DNA of 64,000 bases from Myxococcus xanthus (GCF_900106535.1 NZ_FNOH01000001.1:744001-808000); one strand, 5' to 3'. Positions 10,301 through 18,796 are shown, counted from the stretch's first letter. The notes: generated from the letters alone by a model not told the origin. Numbers and translations are program-made.

Positions 10301-10761
10301 ATGCGCCCGGGCCTCGTAGCGACTCCGTTAAGCCGCCGAAGGGGGCAGAGGGCAAGGCGATCATTCGCAAGTATCTAAACCATAATGATTCGCCTCACTT
10401 CTCGGTGGAAGTGCATCCATCGATTGGTACGAGAATCGAGACACATCAAACGATGTCTAGGTCGGGTCGGTCCACTTGGGTCAACGAGATTGACGATGTG
10501 GCGCGGGACCAATTGCGAACTCCCGCCGAAGTACGAGAGGTTAGCCTTGCGGATGCCTTCGCTGCGCAGCATAAGCAGTTGGAGCAACTCGGAGCCGGTG
10601 ATATGGGGCGATGGGCCCCTACGGGTTCATCTGCCAACGCCTGCACAACAGCAGTGTGCGATGTCCTTCGTGCTGGGGGAGTGGATGTGCCTGGGCCGAC
10701 TGGAGCACAGGAGTATTTGTATGGTATGTTTGGTATTCCTATGAAGGGGGCGCCAAGATGA
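1321..10761 (+). CDS. Giant RHS/YD-repeat polymorphic toxin-like protein
   Basis: A 3146-residue secreted or surface protein. A signal peptide (about residues 1-31, ending before ADGG) leads into an N-terminal region with an Ig-like fold (about 215-330). A DUF6531-type segment follows near 870-950, then dozens of YD repeats (Y-D..G/N..) to about 2600. The RHS core closes with ARARYYDSDLGRFISRD and a final DPTG near residue 2788. After this boundary, a variable 357-residue tail begins with a hydrophobic Gly/Ala stretch, then a Lys/Pro-rich linker, then a compact domain (about 3010-3146) with His3026 (SPHFSV) and Cys3108 (NACTTAV). That order fits a circularly permuted NlpC/P60 (papain-like) hydrolase, but this is inference. 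RHS shells encapsulate a C-terminal toxin used in contact killing or kin discrimination. Translation may start at 1327, where GGGGAG has ideal spacing. GC is clearly lower than in the flanks, suggesting transfer. Confidence 0.9.
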   Translation: MSMRALGSAMRSGQTGMLLLALLASLVARADGGVWKWLPEQQLEGGLSVDSMCRQPPSSEETLAEDWTAAFEAARAEWESKRDADQVQLVESLAQAYATLGARPAWWQHFLHMPWAEVPEALALERAHSALRNVVEQVNAGAFMGGASQAYKDEILEALALQLKAIESLSGGSYTRAWQLAWGESPHEGIARLQSKVSSWDAGFAVDDVTQVARIEKVVATDLQEGVVGQPLALPVTVRVSTFSGEPVVGATVTFKRAGDAHLMFLPHPGPGGGQSELQAITDEHGHASVRVVPDANIERSRIQRMGTYAAQYLGYNLVAAETSNGTQVFGLIQPFALVGLPDVPANLLPNFDNTPTEPGLQMMGSLNVRVVDQYGNNLANEPVVWTQLDPTGRFFASSMVDTPQVLDYSNPLQLMTITGWSRTSGYQAVDYIPGPTSGTYRVTAALGSLIQDFDVSATASRNTYVLRAPSYEPYATVYGLHSSRVSKIQILRWPQGATGWTPLNGNEQGLLAAEVKIDTYAGYGPGGSSSNLLDSYVEEPVLIGVEPLDDAMSVVHRVKALVAPSAGNPQPYQNYLLSCRVYVEGRVNPVSCHRGMYNPSRSVVPSLRLIRRLPDGRVVSSEGDADASDQAVGFTVANSSSDKLYVRMIVQPNEPGDAIVTGFEQLPLDSDGDAEIQSTAGVSHLLSLNSSTRGGGVRFELYAKDHGPTSVTKVLQAVREFEVTAQEPELVLRGLPLVARWVLPAWDFVSARNPVPGQPPPEDAQVPVAYSAQLVVLVNSDGILRVLRGGDEISRAAVQVNATSAVTQVTPISGLPIVVEWNGYAVVDLSPGAAGVETIGISFTPANANAQTVTREVPLKTSVMSEGRLSVGHTFIKGVSLVDGHLVKQAVDLESPSRGLGLTWSRTYASGESENGVLGLGWTHAYNGVVRPLGDFRFLVTSGEGGGQVFKCTGDGTGCVPQPGYHGTFRAEGTGTERAYVFRAKSGVEYRYGLLDTFSFPLKYRLTSVVAPTGHSLMLSYNNIAEENTLSRVFDLASGRSLWFGYGLHGGRQQLVAVELHHSRTPDAAEETFLEAVVSYDYDEQGRLVSVSRYDEGNLVRTESFAYEEGASEAGRTRMSRYTGPNGEVTRYTYYSSTDVLAGEDQYLLLMNKDERVKEVIEVLETLPVREGITTFAYSIAPEPRTILGEALTVYTTTVHGPRPGVPASSYRMNATGAVVETVRPLTTGVFATSSALWNATHRARETEADERGRVTNFVYDEFGNLTERRIGGTALPGSGLVAPTLQVLDAQGLPVEEIVEKWGYDPGFNVQVCHVDAEGFATVSRIDSIGDSPEQVVPVGTGRVLETRRYANRVSRPALTSTAPCDEVVASLATSPQDVVLSWRYCGIEGADCPPNALPGDLAATVGADGHEEQVTEYDMYGQLRSKTLQVSDTSVITVQSTFDARGRLEVEQDGLGRHRTLQWDALDRLTQEDQWNFGEPGVSRTVQYYAGGQLKREEQGVDFVRDYYLDAAGRLARIVESGGGLAAPLETRYGYDEAGNRTTVIDRRGVLTTTAYDFADRPVEVKVSVADGPRFISQGGSPDEVGRSYVLSTTRYDDAGNKVWHADLSGFDRTYRLDSFYRVVEEHSPEVPGASDTAQPLRYIQESRYDLVGRKVREVDGSGHASTTAYDLLGRAVVLTDPLGRVERRSYDGRGNVTEVRREAGGVLQRTLSTTYDGLGRTLSISESAAAETGNVVYTTQTVHDDVAHVTWTQNARGLLQASHLDGLGRVFKVVEDAPTGPLPRQPDDARIGPALALTSTVEYDAFSRVAARVDALGRRTETVHDALGRQVAVHHPMGVSTSKVYDGEGNLIQSVDGRGITRRFTYDALGRPRNEVLVESLSQGGQSLVVGQRAYIDVPDAEALTREEVLDARGNLTTLYRDGLGREVRRIDALGYVTKFRFDALHKRQTQDAKGYIARFSYDGAGRVLGQSDYASAGSSPTYSQTWEYADAVREQTHLNRRGVPTVLLHDGLGRKTRSVRGQGADVAEESWEYNASGHPIRFVDANGHAAERLYDGAGRLIEELLAAGSLDEAKTTFQYDAAGQLTQTKGPRVTGSVFDFRYTYDDLGRRVREENALNQVTAWAYDAVGNKVCAKQPLGQPSLAHGAASGMSLAQLEANACGGTYVTRFGYEEEGRLVSVTDAANGLYSYVYDAARNMVAKQDANENLTTYEYDVRNLRSAEHQHLDAHSRLTSAQRDSVPLFESGATPTSNTGTLTWRHTYDGNRNEASRVDPKGQRVEFAHGLLDRLASRTYSQHATPREFPSVDSEVLTYDPNGNLTGESQSKQTTNGVRQEVVTSTFDALDRLKTRLREYDGKQVSYRYDALGSRTRVEDSDAVATTYMYDALGRLTHATLPEGVVEYRYWPDSLLKGVTWPNGISEGRCYDAAGRLSQIVVGKGGVNDLCQSIVAMVSRHAYSYDGNGNRLVQIAVRTSPSTQELGSPEFTEYGYDVLNRLTGVKAPDGQASLYRWDAVGNRTGERRAPSLAVSGLGPDSYNTVLAHEVTYDVVGIFNRVDWLRNLRDLKDATKHVSLGYDLAGNITQKTVQASTRAFVWDVRNTLTAVYDNGVEVGRYDYDANLQRTMRHTAAGNVEYVLDGAFVLQEADGSQIHRPTQRRYHYGEGPIAVSEAPSASLSFLGMDALGSVTDVLNVIGQVTAAREYDAWGNYRSGSAPSVSDFKLGFTGHQYDVETGLTYARARYYDSDLGRFISRDSYEGKSDDAPSLHRYAYAYANPLRYSDPTGHCVNFFASDMVSWGNCVESGQVLAGYGVGVAKVFGGVGVLTYNATGALVYAATGESQYQAQAEAFSQGTEGLLHSVRSPGAFIQSSWDGLTGGLAQMGDAIDRGDLYGAGEGLGNFTAQAALLHEVGRGASANISRLPATAAAGVSVGLGNSGRVLAVTGPTHPTLGLAVFANAANGNGRSGARERTVTEARDKPGTAAVGRPKKDAPGPRSDSVKPPKGAEGKAIIRKYLNHNDSPHFSVEVHPSIGTRIETHQTMSRSGRSTWVNEIDDVARDQLRTPAEVREVSLADAFAAQHKQLEQLGAGDMGRWAPTGSSANACTTAVCDVLRAGGVDVPGPTGAQEYLYGMFGIPMKGAPR

Positions 10762-11099
10762 TGGAGTGTGAGCGTCACGGGCTTAGTTTTATTAGTCGCT
10801 GCTGCGCCCATGTTGCGGTGGCTGTGGATGAAGGATTGCCTCTGGGTGTGGGTGTATTTGTGGACAGGATGACAGATGTTCATCATCTGTGTGCTGCGTG
10901 CGTCGCGCCGGTTGAAACATGGCTTTCTGAGTATCGACGAGGCGCCCCACCAACGCTTGAACCGGACTACTCTAGGGATGCCATGTGTGGTGAGTGCTTG
11001 CGTGAGTGGTACAGAGCTAACGGCCTAGGCGACCTCAGTATTGCAGTGCAAAAGGCACGCGAAGACCGCCTTAAAATCGAGCAAGAGCGTGATGGCTGA
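10758..11099 (+). CDS. Small Cys/His-rich protein, candidate immunity protein for the RHS toxin
   Basis: A 113-residue product whose ATG overlaps the RHS stop codon (ATGA), so the two are translationally coupled. It has paired metal-ligand-like motifs: CERH near the start, CCAH near residue 14, CAAC near 45 and CGEC near 77, consistent with one or two zinc sites. The C-terminus is a charged helix. There is no signal peptide, so it should be cytoplasmic. RHS toxin genes are usually followed at once by a cognate immunity gene, and the overlap, size and low GC fit that role, but I do not recognise the family. A zinc-binding regulator is the alternative. Confidence 0.65.
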   Translation: MMECERHGLSFISRCCAHVAVAVDEGLPLGVGVFVDRMTDVHHLCAACVAPVETWLSEYRRGAPPTLEPDYSRDAMCGECLREWYRANGLGDLSIAVQKAREDRLKIEQERDG

Positions 11100-11149
11100 C
11101 ACTGGGCTTCGTCCGCTTCCCTGGACACCTCCGATGTGGTGGTGGGACG

Positions 11150-11290
11150 GAGCGGGAGAAGAAGAGGGGGCAGCGACGTAACTTCAGCCCCGAATTCAAG
11201 GCCGGAGCGGTGAATCTGGTGCTGGAATAGGGTAAGTCCGTCGCGGAGGTGGCGAGGGACTTGGACTTGGCGGAGGCGGCCTTCCGCCGG
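11150..11290 (+). pseudogene. IS3-family transposase OrfA remnant
   Basis: From about 11150 one frame reads KKRGQRRNFSPEFKAGAVNL, then an in-frame TAG, then GKSVAEVARDLDLAEAAFRR. This is the N-terminal helix-turn-helix of IS3-group OrfA (R..F..EFK..AV.L......S...VA..L). The stop and the abrupt end at 11290, where an IS66-type fragment starts, mark it as a dead remnant. Confidence 0.6.
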
Positions 11291-11292
11291 GG

Positions 11293-11377
11293 GTATCCGT
11301 CCGGCAAACGACGTGGTGAGGGGCGTTGAGTGAGGAGCCGCCGCCGTGGACCCTGGCGTGCATGTCGAAGCCGGTGG
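11293..11377 (+). repeat. 85-bp direct repeat, copy A (IS66 end fragment)
   Basis: Nearly identical to 11650-11734, with a handful of mismatches. It covers the leader and first codons of the IS66-type orfA seen in copy B, then diverges just after the shared gtcgaagccggtgg. It is probably a second, more truncated copy of the same element end. Confidence 0.7.
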
Positions 11378-11649
11378 ATGTTGCTGAGCACGGTGGTTGA
11401 TGGAAACCGGGCCCGTTTCGGGTCGGCAGGGTGATGGGAAGTGGCTAAGGGAGTGCGAGTCGGCCATCAGCGAGCCGGTTTCTTGCGTGTGGCTGTCGGT
11501 GATGTTCGCTCGTCGGCTGGCGGGAGGACGGGGCGCGGCGTGGTGCCGCTACGGCAGCCGTAGCCAGCCGGGTGCGAGTAGGCGGTGGGAGGAGGGCGGA
11601 CACCCTCCTGCCCACCGATGCCCCGCGAGAAGACTGTGACGAGAGCCTC
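11378..11649. other. Non-coding spacer between the two IS66 fragments
   Basis: No convincing gene in any frame. The only structure seen is a near-perfect short palindrome at 11548-11564 (8-base arms around a single A). It is probably degenerate mobile-element DNA. Confidence 0.4.
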
Positions 11650-11734
11650 GTATCCGTCCGGCAAACGACGTGCTGAGAGGCGTTGAGTGAGGGGGCGGCG
11701 CCGTGGACCCTGGCGTGCATGTCGAAGCCGGTGG
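11650..11734 (+). repeat. 85-bp direct repeat, copy B (left end of the IS66 remnant)
   Basis: Pairs with copy A at 11293-11377. In this copy the sequence runs on into the IS66 orfA remnant, which shows what the repeat is. Confidence 0.7.
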
Positions 11735-12018
11735 GGAAGCAGGAGTGGTTCCGGGGCGTCGAAGCGTTCCAGGCGAGTGGGCTGACGCAGCAGGAGTTCT
11801 CGCGGCAGAGCGGGCTGCGGCTGAGCACGCTGCAGTCGTGAGTGTACCGGCGCCGACGCCAGCCGGCCAGGAAGCCGTAGCCGGTGGAGGTAGCTGTCGC
11901 GCCGCAGCTGAGTACGAAGCTGCTCGAGGTGGTGCTGGCCAGCGGAGCGCGCCTGCGGTTCTCCATGGACACCGACGTCAACTACGTGGCGCGGCTCGTT
12001 ATCGCGCTGGGGCGGTGA
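11719..12018 (+). pseudogene. tnpA: IS66 accessory protein TnpA (OrfA), nonsense-mutated
   Basis: Starting at ATG 11719 the frame reads KQEWFRGVEAFQASGLTQQE, continues through a helix-turn-helix, reaches an in-frame TGA where Trp is expected (QS*VYRRRR), then a TAG, and ends with the family's C-terminal block VVLASGARLRFSMDTD. Length and order match IS66 OrfA. Two internal stops make it inactive. Confidence 0.75.
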
Positions 12019-12019
12019 G

Positions 12020-12184
12020 GTGGTGTTCTCGCTGCCTGCGTCGGTGCGCGTGGTGTTGGCGACGGAGCCGGTGGACATGCGCAAGTCGATAGATTGCCTC
12101 ATGGCGATGCTGCTGGACGGCATCGACGTGGCCGAGGTGAGGAGCCAGCCCGCCTGGACGCCTCCCGGGCGTACGGGCACCTGA
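12020..12184 (+). pseudogene. tnpB: IS66 accessory protein TnpB (OrfB), truncated
   Basis: The frame begins VVFSLPASVRVVLATEPVDM and continues RKSIDCLMAML, the typical OrfB N-terminus with the conserved DMRKS. It diverges after about 40 residues and stops at 54 codons, about half the normal length. The reading frame overlap with orfA is normal for IS66. Confidence 0.7.
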
Positions 12185-12222
12185 TGCGCCCGGGACGCAG
12201 CGCGGTGGCGTGTTGAGGTGGA

Positions 12223-12400
12223 GTGCCGCGGGAGCTACCTCAAGACCGCTTCTGCCCTTGGCGCGAGGAGGCGGAGGACCTCAAGGCGCGCCTGACGTCA
12301 CTGGAGGCGAAGATGGCGACGCTGGAGCGCCACGTCTTCCGTCGCAGGGCAGAGAAGTTGCCGACGGTGGCCGACGAGCTGCGAGAGGACGGGGGCAGAT
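12223..12400 (+). pseudogene. tnpC: IS66 transposase TnpC, N-terminal fragment only
   Basis: Reads REEAEDLKARLTSLEAKMA then TLERHVFRRRAEKLPTVADE, the coiled-coil leader plus the F..R.EK.P motif of IS66 TnpC. The zinc-finger-like and DDE catalytic regions are absent, and similarity ends near 12400. Confidence 0.7.
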
Positions 12401-12500
12401 CGGCAGCGCCAGGAGGGCCTCCACTTGGAGAATCCGGCGGTTGGCAGTCCCAAACCCATTCGCGCGACAATGGTTCTCTTGCTGCAAGGCCCCGAGCGCC

Positions 12501-12725
12501 ATGAACATACCATCCCATCTCGTGAGTACCACGAGCCTGATCAGCAGAGCATTCCCGGATGGAATACCAGAGACCGGCTACCTGCCGCTCTTGGCAGTGC
12601 TGTACCCGCATATGGTCGATGAGCAGCTTGTGGAGGTCGTGGGTCTATTCACGGGATGCGCTCGTGGCGTCGTCCTGAATGACGTCTATGCGGCAGGCCC
12701 AGGTCTTGGCCTAGCTCCCGATTGA
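12501..12725 (+). CDS. Small protein resembling DUF3349-type proteins
   Basis: 74 codons from ATG 12501. The pattern FPDGIPETGYLPLLAVLYPH followed by a VVGLF helix recalls the small all-helical DUF3349 proteins (YP.G.P..DY.PLLALL). It sits directly after the IS66 remnant and the upstream sequence has no clear RBS, so it may be a displaced or truncated gene. Function unknown. Confidence 0.45.
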   Translation: MNIPSHLVSTTSLISRAFPDGIPETGYLPLLAVLYPHMVDEQLVEVVGLFTGCARGVVLNDVYAAGPGLGLAPD

Positions 12726-12855
12726 GTTGCCGCCGTTCGTGCCCGGCTCGCTTCTGCTGGGCTAGGTAAATAGGGCCTGGAGGACTGAGCAGTTTTGAGT
12801 TGGCAGGCTGGGACGCTGGCTCCTTGAGCCTCACCGCCTTCCTCGTTGTTTCCCG

Positions 12856-14877
12856 TCAGAACGCCGTGCCGTTCACCCGCCGCCCAGGCGAAGCCTCAAC
12901 ACCGGCTGACAGCTGCGTATGCGGCATCCACGTCCCGGTGGAGCTCCCGTCCGGGCTCCGGTTGTAGGAGATGCCCACCTCCGTGTCCTGATACCCCGCG
13001 CTGTCCTGCACGGTGTTGTCCGGCCGCACCAGGAGCACGGTGTCGCCGCTGCTGCCCGTGTTGACGCCCCGGTTGAAGTACAGCCCGCCTCCCGAGGCCG
13101 CCGTGGCGTTCGTCGCGCCCGTGGGCACCGCCGTCGGACCCGAGTACACGACGTACGACTTGCCCGGCTGAATCATCGTCCCCGCCGGGAATACGTGCCG
13201 CGTGTCGTCTTCGCCCGCGTAGGAGCTGGCGTCGTGAATCTTCCAGCCACCCAGGTCCACCGCCGTGGTGCCTGTGTTCACCAGTTCGACGAACTGCTGG
13301 TCATAATCCGGCATCGTGGTGCCCGGTTTGTTGTGCGACTGCGGCAGGTACTCGTTGATGAACACCTTGTACTGCGTCCCGCCCGTCCCCGTTCCCCCGC
13401 CTCCCGCATTGCCGAAGTTGAAGCGGCTGATGATGGGGTAGTGGTCGGACGTGTTGTCCCGGTAGCCCGTGATGCTCGGTCGGATCACCTGGGTCGAGTT
13501 GGGGACGTAGCTGGCCCAGAGTTCGTTGGTGACGAGCTGATGGTCGATGAACGTGCTGCGGCTCACCGTGCTGCCAATGCCTGCCTCGGACAGGGCCTGG
13601 GTGGTGAATCTGTAGTTGGCTGAGTCGCTCACGAAGTTGCGGTACGGCGTGTCGTACTTCACCCCAGTGCTGGGATTGGTCGCGATGGACACATCCACGT
13701 CGTCATTCCAGTCACCCACCACCATGGCCCGCTGTGTGGGCAGGCGAAGGTCCACGTAGTCCTTGATCCACCCGGAGGCCGACAGGCGCCGCGCGTATTC
13801 GTCCGGACCGGCGAACGCCTTCATGTGGATGACCAACGCCGTCACGTCCACGCTGGCACCACCGCGCTGGATGCGCAGGTCCACGCGCAGCGGAGGGCGC
13901 CCGCCGAAGTCGTACTCGTGGTTCCCCAGCACCACGTCCGCCCGCAGCACCTGCACCACGTCCGACTTGAACAGCACGCCCACCTTCTGTTCGTTGGCCG
14001 AGTAGTCGCTCGTTCCCGACGACACCCGCGAGCTGTCATCCGCCAGGAAGCCGTCGTAGCCCGGCAGCCGCGCCTTCAGCTCGTTGAACTGCGCCGTGCT
14101 GACAATCTCCGCCAGCCCCCAGAAGTCCACGCCCGCGTCGGCGATGACGGCCTGGGCATTGGTCAACTGCAACAGCTCGTCGTTGGGCCCATTGAGCGGG
14201 TCCCCGAACCACTCGATGTTCCAGTTCCCCACCGACAGCGGGAAGCTCCCATCCGGCGCTCCCCCGTCCGGCGTCTGCCCGGGACCCACCACTTCCAGCC
14301 CCAACTGGACCTCGGCCTCGGCGCCGTGGGCGTCGTGGACCCGCAGGGTGATGGGATAGGTCCCCTGTCCCTGGGCCTGCCCCGTCAGCAATCCTTCGGG
14401 GCTCAACGCGATGCCCGTGGGCAGCGAGCCCGCCACCAACTCCCATTGAAGGGGAGGGCGCCCACCGGTGGCGACCAGGACGTGCTCGTAGTTGTCCCCC
14501 GCCGTGGCGGCGGGGAGCCCGTCACTGGTGACCTCAGGGCGTGGATAGATTTTCAGCGCGTACGTGCGCACGTTCTCCAGGCCGTCCGCGTCCCGCACCG
14601 TCACGGTGATGGAGAAGTCACCGGCCTCGCTGCCCGGGCCCAGCAGCCGCCCCTCTCCCGTATAGAAGGAGAAACCCGCCGGCGGCGGTGACACCGTGTA
14701 GCGCAGGGGCGGCTCGCCCCCGGACGCGGTGAACATGGCTTCGTAGGCAAGGCCCACCGTCGTCGGAGACAGCTCGACCGCGGGCAGACGGGGCGCTCCG
14801 GAGGTTCCACGTCCATCGGAGCAGGCGCACAGCAGGGTGAGGACGGCGAGCATCCCCGCCATTCGGAAAAGCGGCAT
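12856..14877 (-). CDS. Lipoprotein with Ig-like domains, EEP nuclease-like domain and lamin-tail domain
   Basis: About 673 residues from ATG 14877, giving a short signal peptide with lipobox LLCAC; an upstream in-frame ATG at 14916 is less likely. Two tandem putative-Ig (cadherin-like) repeats occupy about residues 30-210 (AYEAMFTASGGEPPLRYTV type). An endonuclease/exonuclease/phosphatase domain follows at about 215-490, with GNWNIEWFG, GDWNDD and a closing SDHYP. After a Gly-rich linker comes a lamin-tail domain (about 510-660; INEYLPQ...FVELVNTG...LGGWKIHD). EEP plus lamin-tail is a common layout for secreted DNases and phosphatases. Lipid anchoring places it on the outer membrane. Substrate is inferred: extracellular DNA or a phosphoester. 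It is convergent with the island and divergent from the next gene. Confidence 0.85.
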   Translation of the reverse strand: MPLFRMAGMLAVLTLLCACSDGRGTSGAPRLPAVELSPTTVGLAYEAMFTASGGEPPLRYTVSPPPAGFSFYTGEGRLLGPGSEAGDFSITVTVRDADGLENVRTYALKIYPRPEVTSDGLPAATAGDNYEHVLVATGGRPPLQWELVAGSLPTGIALSPEGLLTGQAQGQGTYPITLRVHDAHGAEAEVQLGLEVVGPGQTPDGGAPDGSFPLSVGNWNIEWFGDPLNGPNDELLQLTNAQAVIADAGVDFWGLAEIVSTAQFNELKARLPGYDGFLADDSSRVSSGTSDYSANEQKVGVLFKSDVVQVLRADVVLGNHEYDFGGRPPLRVDLRIQRGGASVDVTALVIHMKAFAGPDEYARRLSASGWIKDYVDLRLPTQRAMVVGDWNDDVDVSIATNPSTGVKYDTPYRNFVSDSANYRFTTQALSEAGIGSTVSRSTFIDHQLVTNELWASYVPNSTQVIRPSITGYRDNTSDHYPIISRFNFGNAGGGGTGTGGTQYKVFINEYLPQSHNKPGTTMPDYDQQFVELVNTGTTAVDLGGWKIHDASSYAGEDDTRHVFPAGTMIQPGKSYVVYSGPTAVPTGATNATAASGGGLYFNRGVNTGSSGDTVLLVRPDNTVQDSAGYQDTEVGISYNRSPDGSSTGTWMPHTQLSAGVEASPGRRVNGTAF

Positions 14878-15093
14878 GTCGGCGGGCTCCAGCGCGGGCC
14901 TCGAGGAGTGGGGCACGCGACGCGCCCACTCTAGCCTCGACGGACGCCCGCATGCACGAGGCGCGTGGCACGAAAGGCAATGGCCGCCGACATCGTTCGT
15001 GTTTCAAGCAAGCGCTGGAAGGTTTTGCGCTCCGGGCAGCCGTGGAGTGGAATGGTTTTCGGGGGGATGACTGCCCCATGGAGGAGACAGCAC

Positions 15094-15603
15094 ATGGCCA
15101 GCAAGTGGGACAAGCAGCTGATGGACTTCCTCAAGCGCACCGGTGACGAGCTCAAGCGCACCACCGATGACCTGCGCGGCGAGGCTGAGCGCCTCCTCAA
15201 GGAAGTGAAGGACCCTCAGAACCAGGCCAAGGTGAAGGAAGGCCTGGAGCAGCTGCGCACCTGGGCCGCCAGCACCAGCAAGGTGGCGGCGGAGAAGATT
15301 GAAGTCGCTGTGCGTCAGGTCGAGGGCGCCGTCGAGCGCGCCTTCACGAACGAGGAGGGCGGCGAGCGGACCCCTCCCTCGCGCCCCGCCAAGGCGCCAG
15401 CCGAGCCCGCGGCCGAGGCCAAGGCCCCCAAGGCCAGCGCCTCCCGCCCCGCCGCGAAGAAGGCCGGGGGAAAGTCCATTGGCCGCAAGAAGCCCGCCGC
15501 CAAGGGCGCCGCCACGAAGACGGCGAAGAAGGCTGTTTCGGGTTCCAAGAAGACGATTGGCCGGCCCAAGAAGCCCGTCGCCAAGACCACCGCCGGAGCG
15601 TGA
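15094..15603 (+). CDS. Coiled-coil protein with histone H1-like Lys/Ala/Pro tail
   Basis: 169 residues from ATG 15094, chosen over upstream starts because GGAGGAGAC lies at ideal spacing. Residues 1-85 form an amphipathic, charged helix resembling phasin/apolipoprotein-like coiled coils. The second half is Lys/Ala/Pro-rich with repeated KK-PAAK units and GRKKP / GRPKKP motifs like an AT-hook or histone H1 tail. The tail suggests nucleoid DNA binding, the helix self-association. Function is inferred from composition only. A strong terminator follows directly. Confidence 0.75.
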   Translation: MASKWDKQLMDFLKRTGDELKRTTDDLRGEAERLLKEVKDPQNQAKVKEGLEQLRTWAASTSKVAAEKIEVAVRQVEGAVERAFTNEEGGERTPPSRPAKAPAEPAAEAKAPKASASRPAAKKAGGKSIGRKKPAAKGAATKTAKKAVSGSKKTIGRPKKPVAKTTAGA

Positions 15604-15621
15604 AGTTCCGCTGGGTGTGAA

Positions 15622-15655
15622 GCCTGCCTGCCCGGGGGCAGGCCGGTTTCCTTTG
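15622..15655 (+). terminator. Rho-independent terminator
   Basis: A GC-rich stem GCCTGCC (15622-15628) pairs with GGCAGGC (15637-15643), followed by a T-rich tract (ggtttcctttgtcctt). It separates the preceding gene from grpE. Confidence 0.7.
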
Positions 15656-15704
15656 TCCTTCTCGCCATTTGGAAGGTCCCGCGGCGCGTGAGATAGTGCG
15701 CGCC

Positions 15705-16577
15705 GTGGCCGGCTCGAACGACAAGAGCAGAATCCAGACAGACATCGGGCAGGACGTCATTGACGCGGCGGTTCGCAGCGTCGAGCGTCACATGGACGAA
15801 GAGGACGAGGTGACCGTCATCGAGGTGGAGGCTTCAGGCCCGTCCACCCCGGTGGAGGCCGAAGCGTCCGCGTCCCCCGCCGACACGACTTCTCCGCCGT
15901 CTGACGCCGAGGCGACCCCGTCCGAGGACGTGGCGGCGCTCCGCCAGGAGGTGGAGTCCCTCAAGGCCCAGCTCGAATTCAGCCAGGCCAAGGGGCGCGA
16001 GACGATGGAGCGCCTGCGCGAGGCCCACGAGCGTGCGAAGGAGGCGCAGGAGCGCACCGTGCGTCACGCCGCGGACCTGGAGAACTACCGCAAGCGCGCG
16101 CAGAAGGAGAAGGAGGAGGTCCAGCGCTTCGGCTCGGAGAAGCTGCTCAAGGACCTGCTCCCGGTGATGGACAACCTGGACCGCGCGATTGACGCCGCGG
16201 CCAAGTCGCCGGACCTGGACAGCTTCGAGAAGGGCGTGGCCATGACGCGCAAGTCCTTCGAGGACGCGCTGGGCCGCCACGGGGTGAAGGGCTTCAGCGC
16301 CAAGGGGCAGGTGTTCGACCCGCGCGTGCACGAGGCCATCCAGCAGGTGGAGACGGCGGACGTCCCCGCCGGCCACGTTGCCTACGAAGTCGTGCGCGGC
16401 TTCTACCTCAATGAACGGCTGGTGCGTCCGGCCATGGTCGTCGTCGCGCGTGCACCCGCCGAGCCTGTGGCCGCCGCGGAGCCGCCGGCCGTCGCCGAGC
16501 CCGCCACCGCCACGACCGACACCGAGGCGCCCGCCGCGCCCGCGCAGTCCGAGAACTCTTCCGGGGGGAGTCAGTAA
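15705..16577 (+). CDS. grpE: GrpE nucleotide-exchange factor
   Basis: Co-chaperone that releases ADP from DnaK. The N-terminus is long and acidic (about residues 1-85). A coiled coil follows with [16 protein letters not shown], then the beta domain with [11 protein letters not shown] and a conserved ending [17 protein letters not shown]. After this comes an unusual Ala/Pro/Glu-rich tail of about 40 residues. GTG 15705 is taken as the start; a TTG at 15669 and internal starts are possible because no strong RBS is visible. It lies 5 bases before dnaK, so they form an operon. In M. xanthus a grpE homologue (grpS) precedes the social-motility dnaK homologue sglK, and this pair could be that locus. 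Confidence 0.9.
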
Positions 16578-16582
16578 CCAAC

Positions 16583-18406
<1,824 letters not shown>

Positions 18407-18476
18407 ACGCTCGCAATCGCCTCCGCGCTCCAGCGTAGACTGCCTGCCGCGCAGTCAGTCCCCCTGGAGCGCATAC

Positions 18477-18773
18477 ATGGACGTCACCGAAGGCATCGTC
18501 ATCTCCCTCATCACCGCCATGGTGGTGGGGGTGCCCCTGTTCGGGCTCACGCTTCGCTTCTCCCTCAAGCCCCTGGTGGAAGCCTTCATCCGGCTGAAGG
18601 AAACCCAGCACGGCGGCATGGAGGTGCGGCTGCTCCGCGAGCGCATCGCGCACCTGGAGCGCGTGCTGGAGGCGCACGGCCTCATGGATGACCACCTGTC
18701 CCTGTCCCTTCGCCCCGGCGCGCCCGAGCGCCTTCCGGCCGTGGCGCCGCTGAAGGATCGGGAGCGCGTGTAG
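18477..18773 (+). CDS. Small single-pass membrane protein
   Basis: 98 residues. One N-terminal transmembrane helix (about 8-30, IVISLITAMVVGVPLFGLTL) is followed by a cytoplasmic-type coiled coil rich in Arg/Glu/Leu (LLRERIAHLERVLEAHG) and a short Pro-rich tail. The family is not recognised. It follows dnaK on the same strand by about 70 bases and may be cotranscribed. Confidence 0.65.
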   Translation: MDVTEGIVISLITAMVVGVPLFGLTLRFSLKPLVEAFIRLKETQHGGMEVRLLRERIAHLERVLEAHGLMDDHLSLSLRPGAPERLPAVAPLKDRERV

Positions 18774-18796
18774 TCGTCCCGGCGGCTCAGGGTTTC

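Larger units (their letters stand above)
11650..12400 (+). mobile_element. Degenerate IS66-family element
   Basis: Three consecutive reading-frame remnants follow the canonical IS66 order orfA-orfB-orfC (TnpA, TnpB, N-terminus of the TnpC transposase). All are damaged: nonsense codons in orfA, truncation of orfB, and loss of the whole catalytic part of orfC. The left end is duplicated at 11293. The element cannot transpose by itself and marks the region after the RHS gene as an insertion hotspot. Confidence 0.75.
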
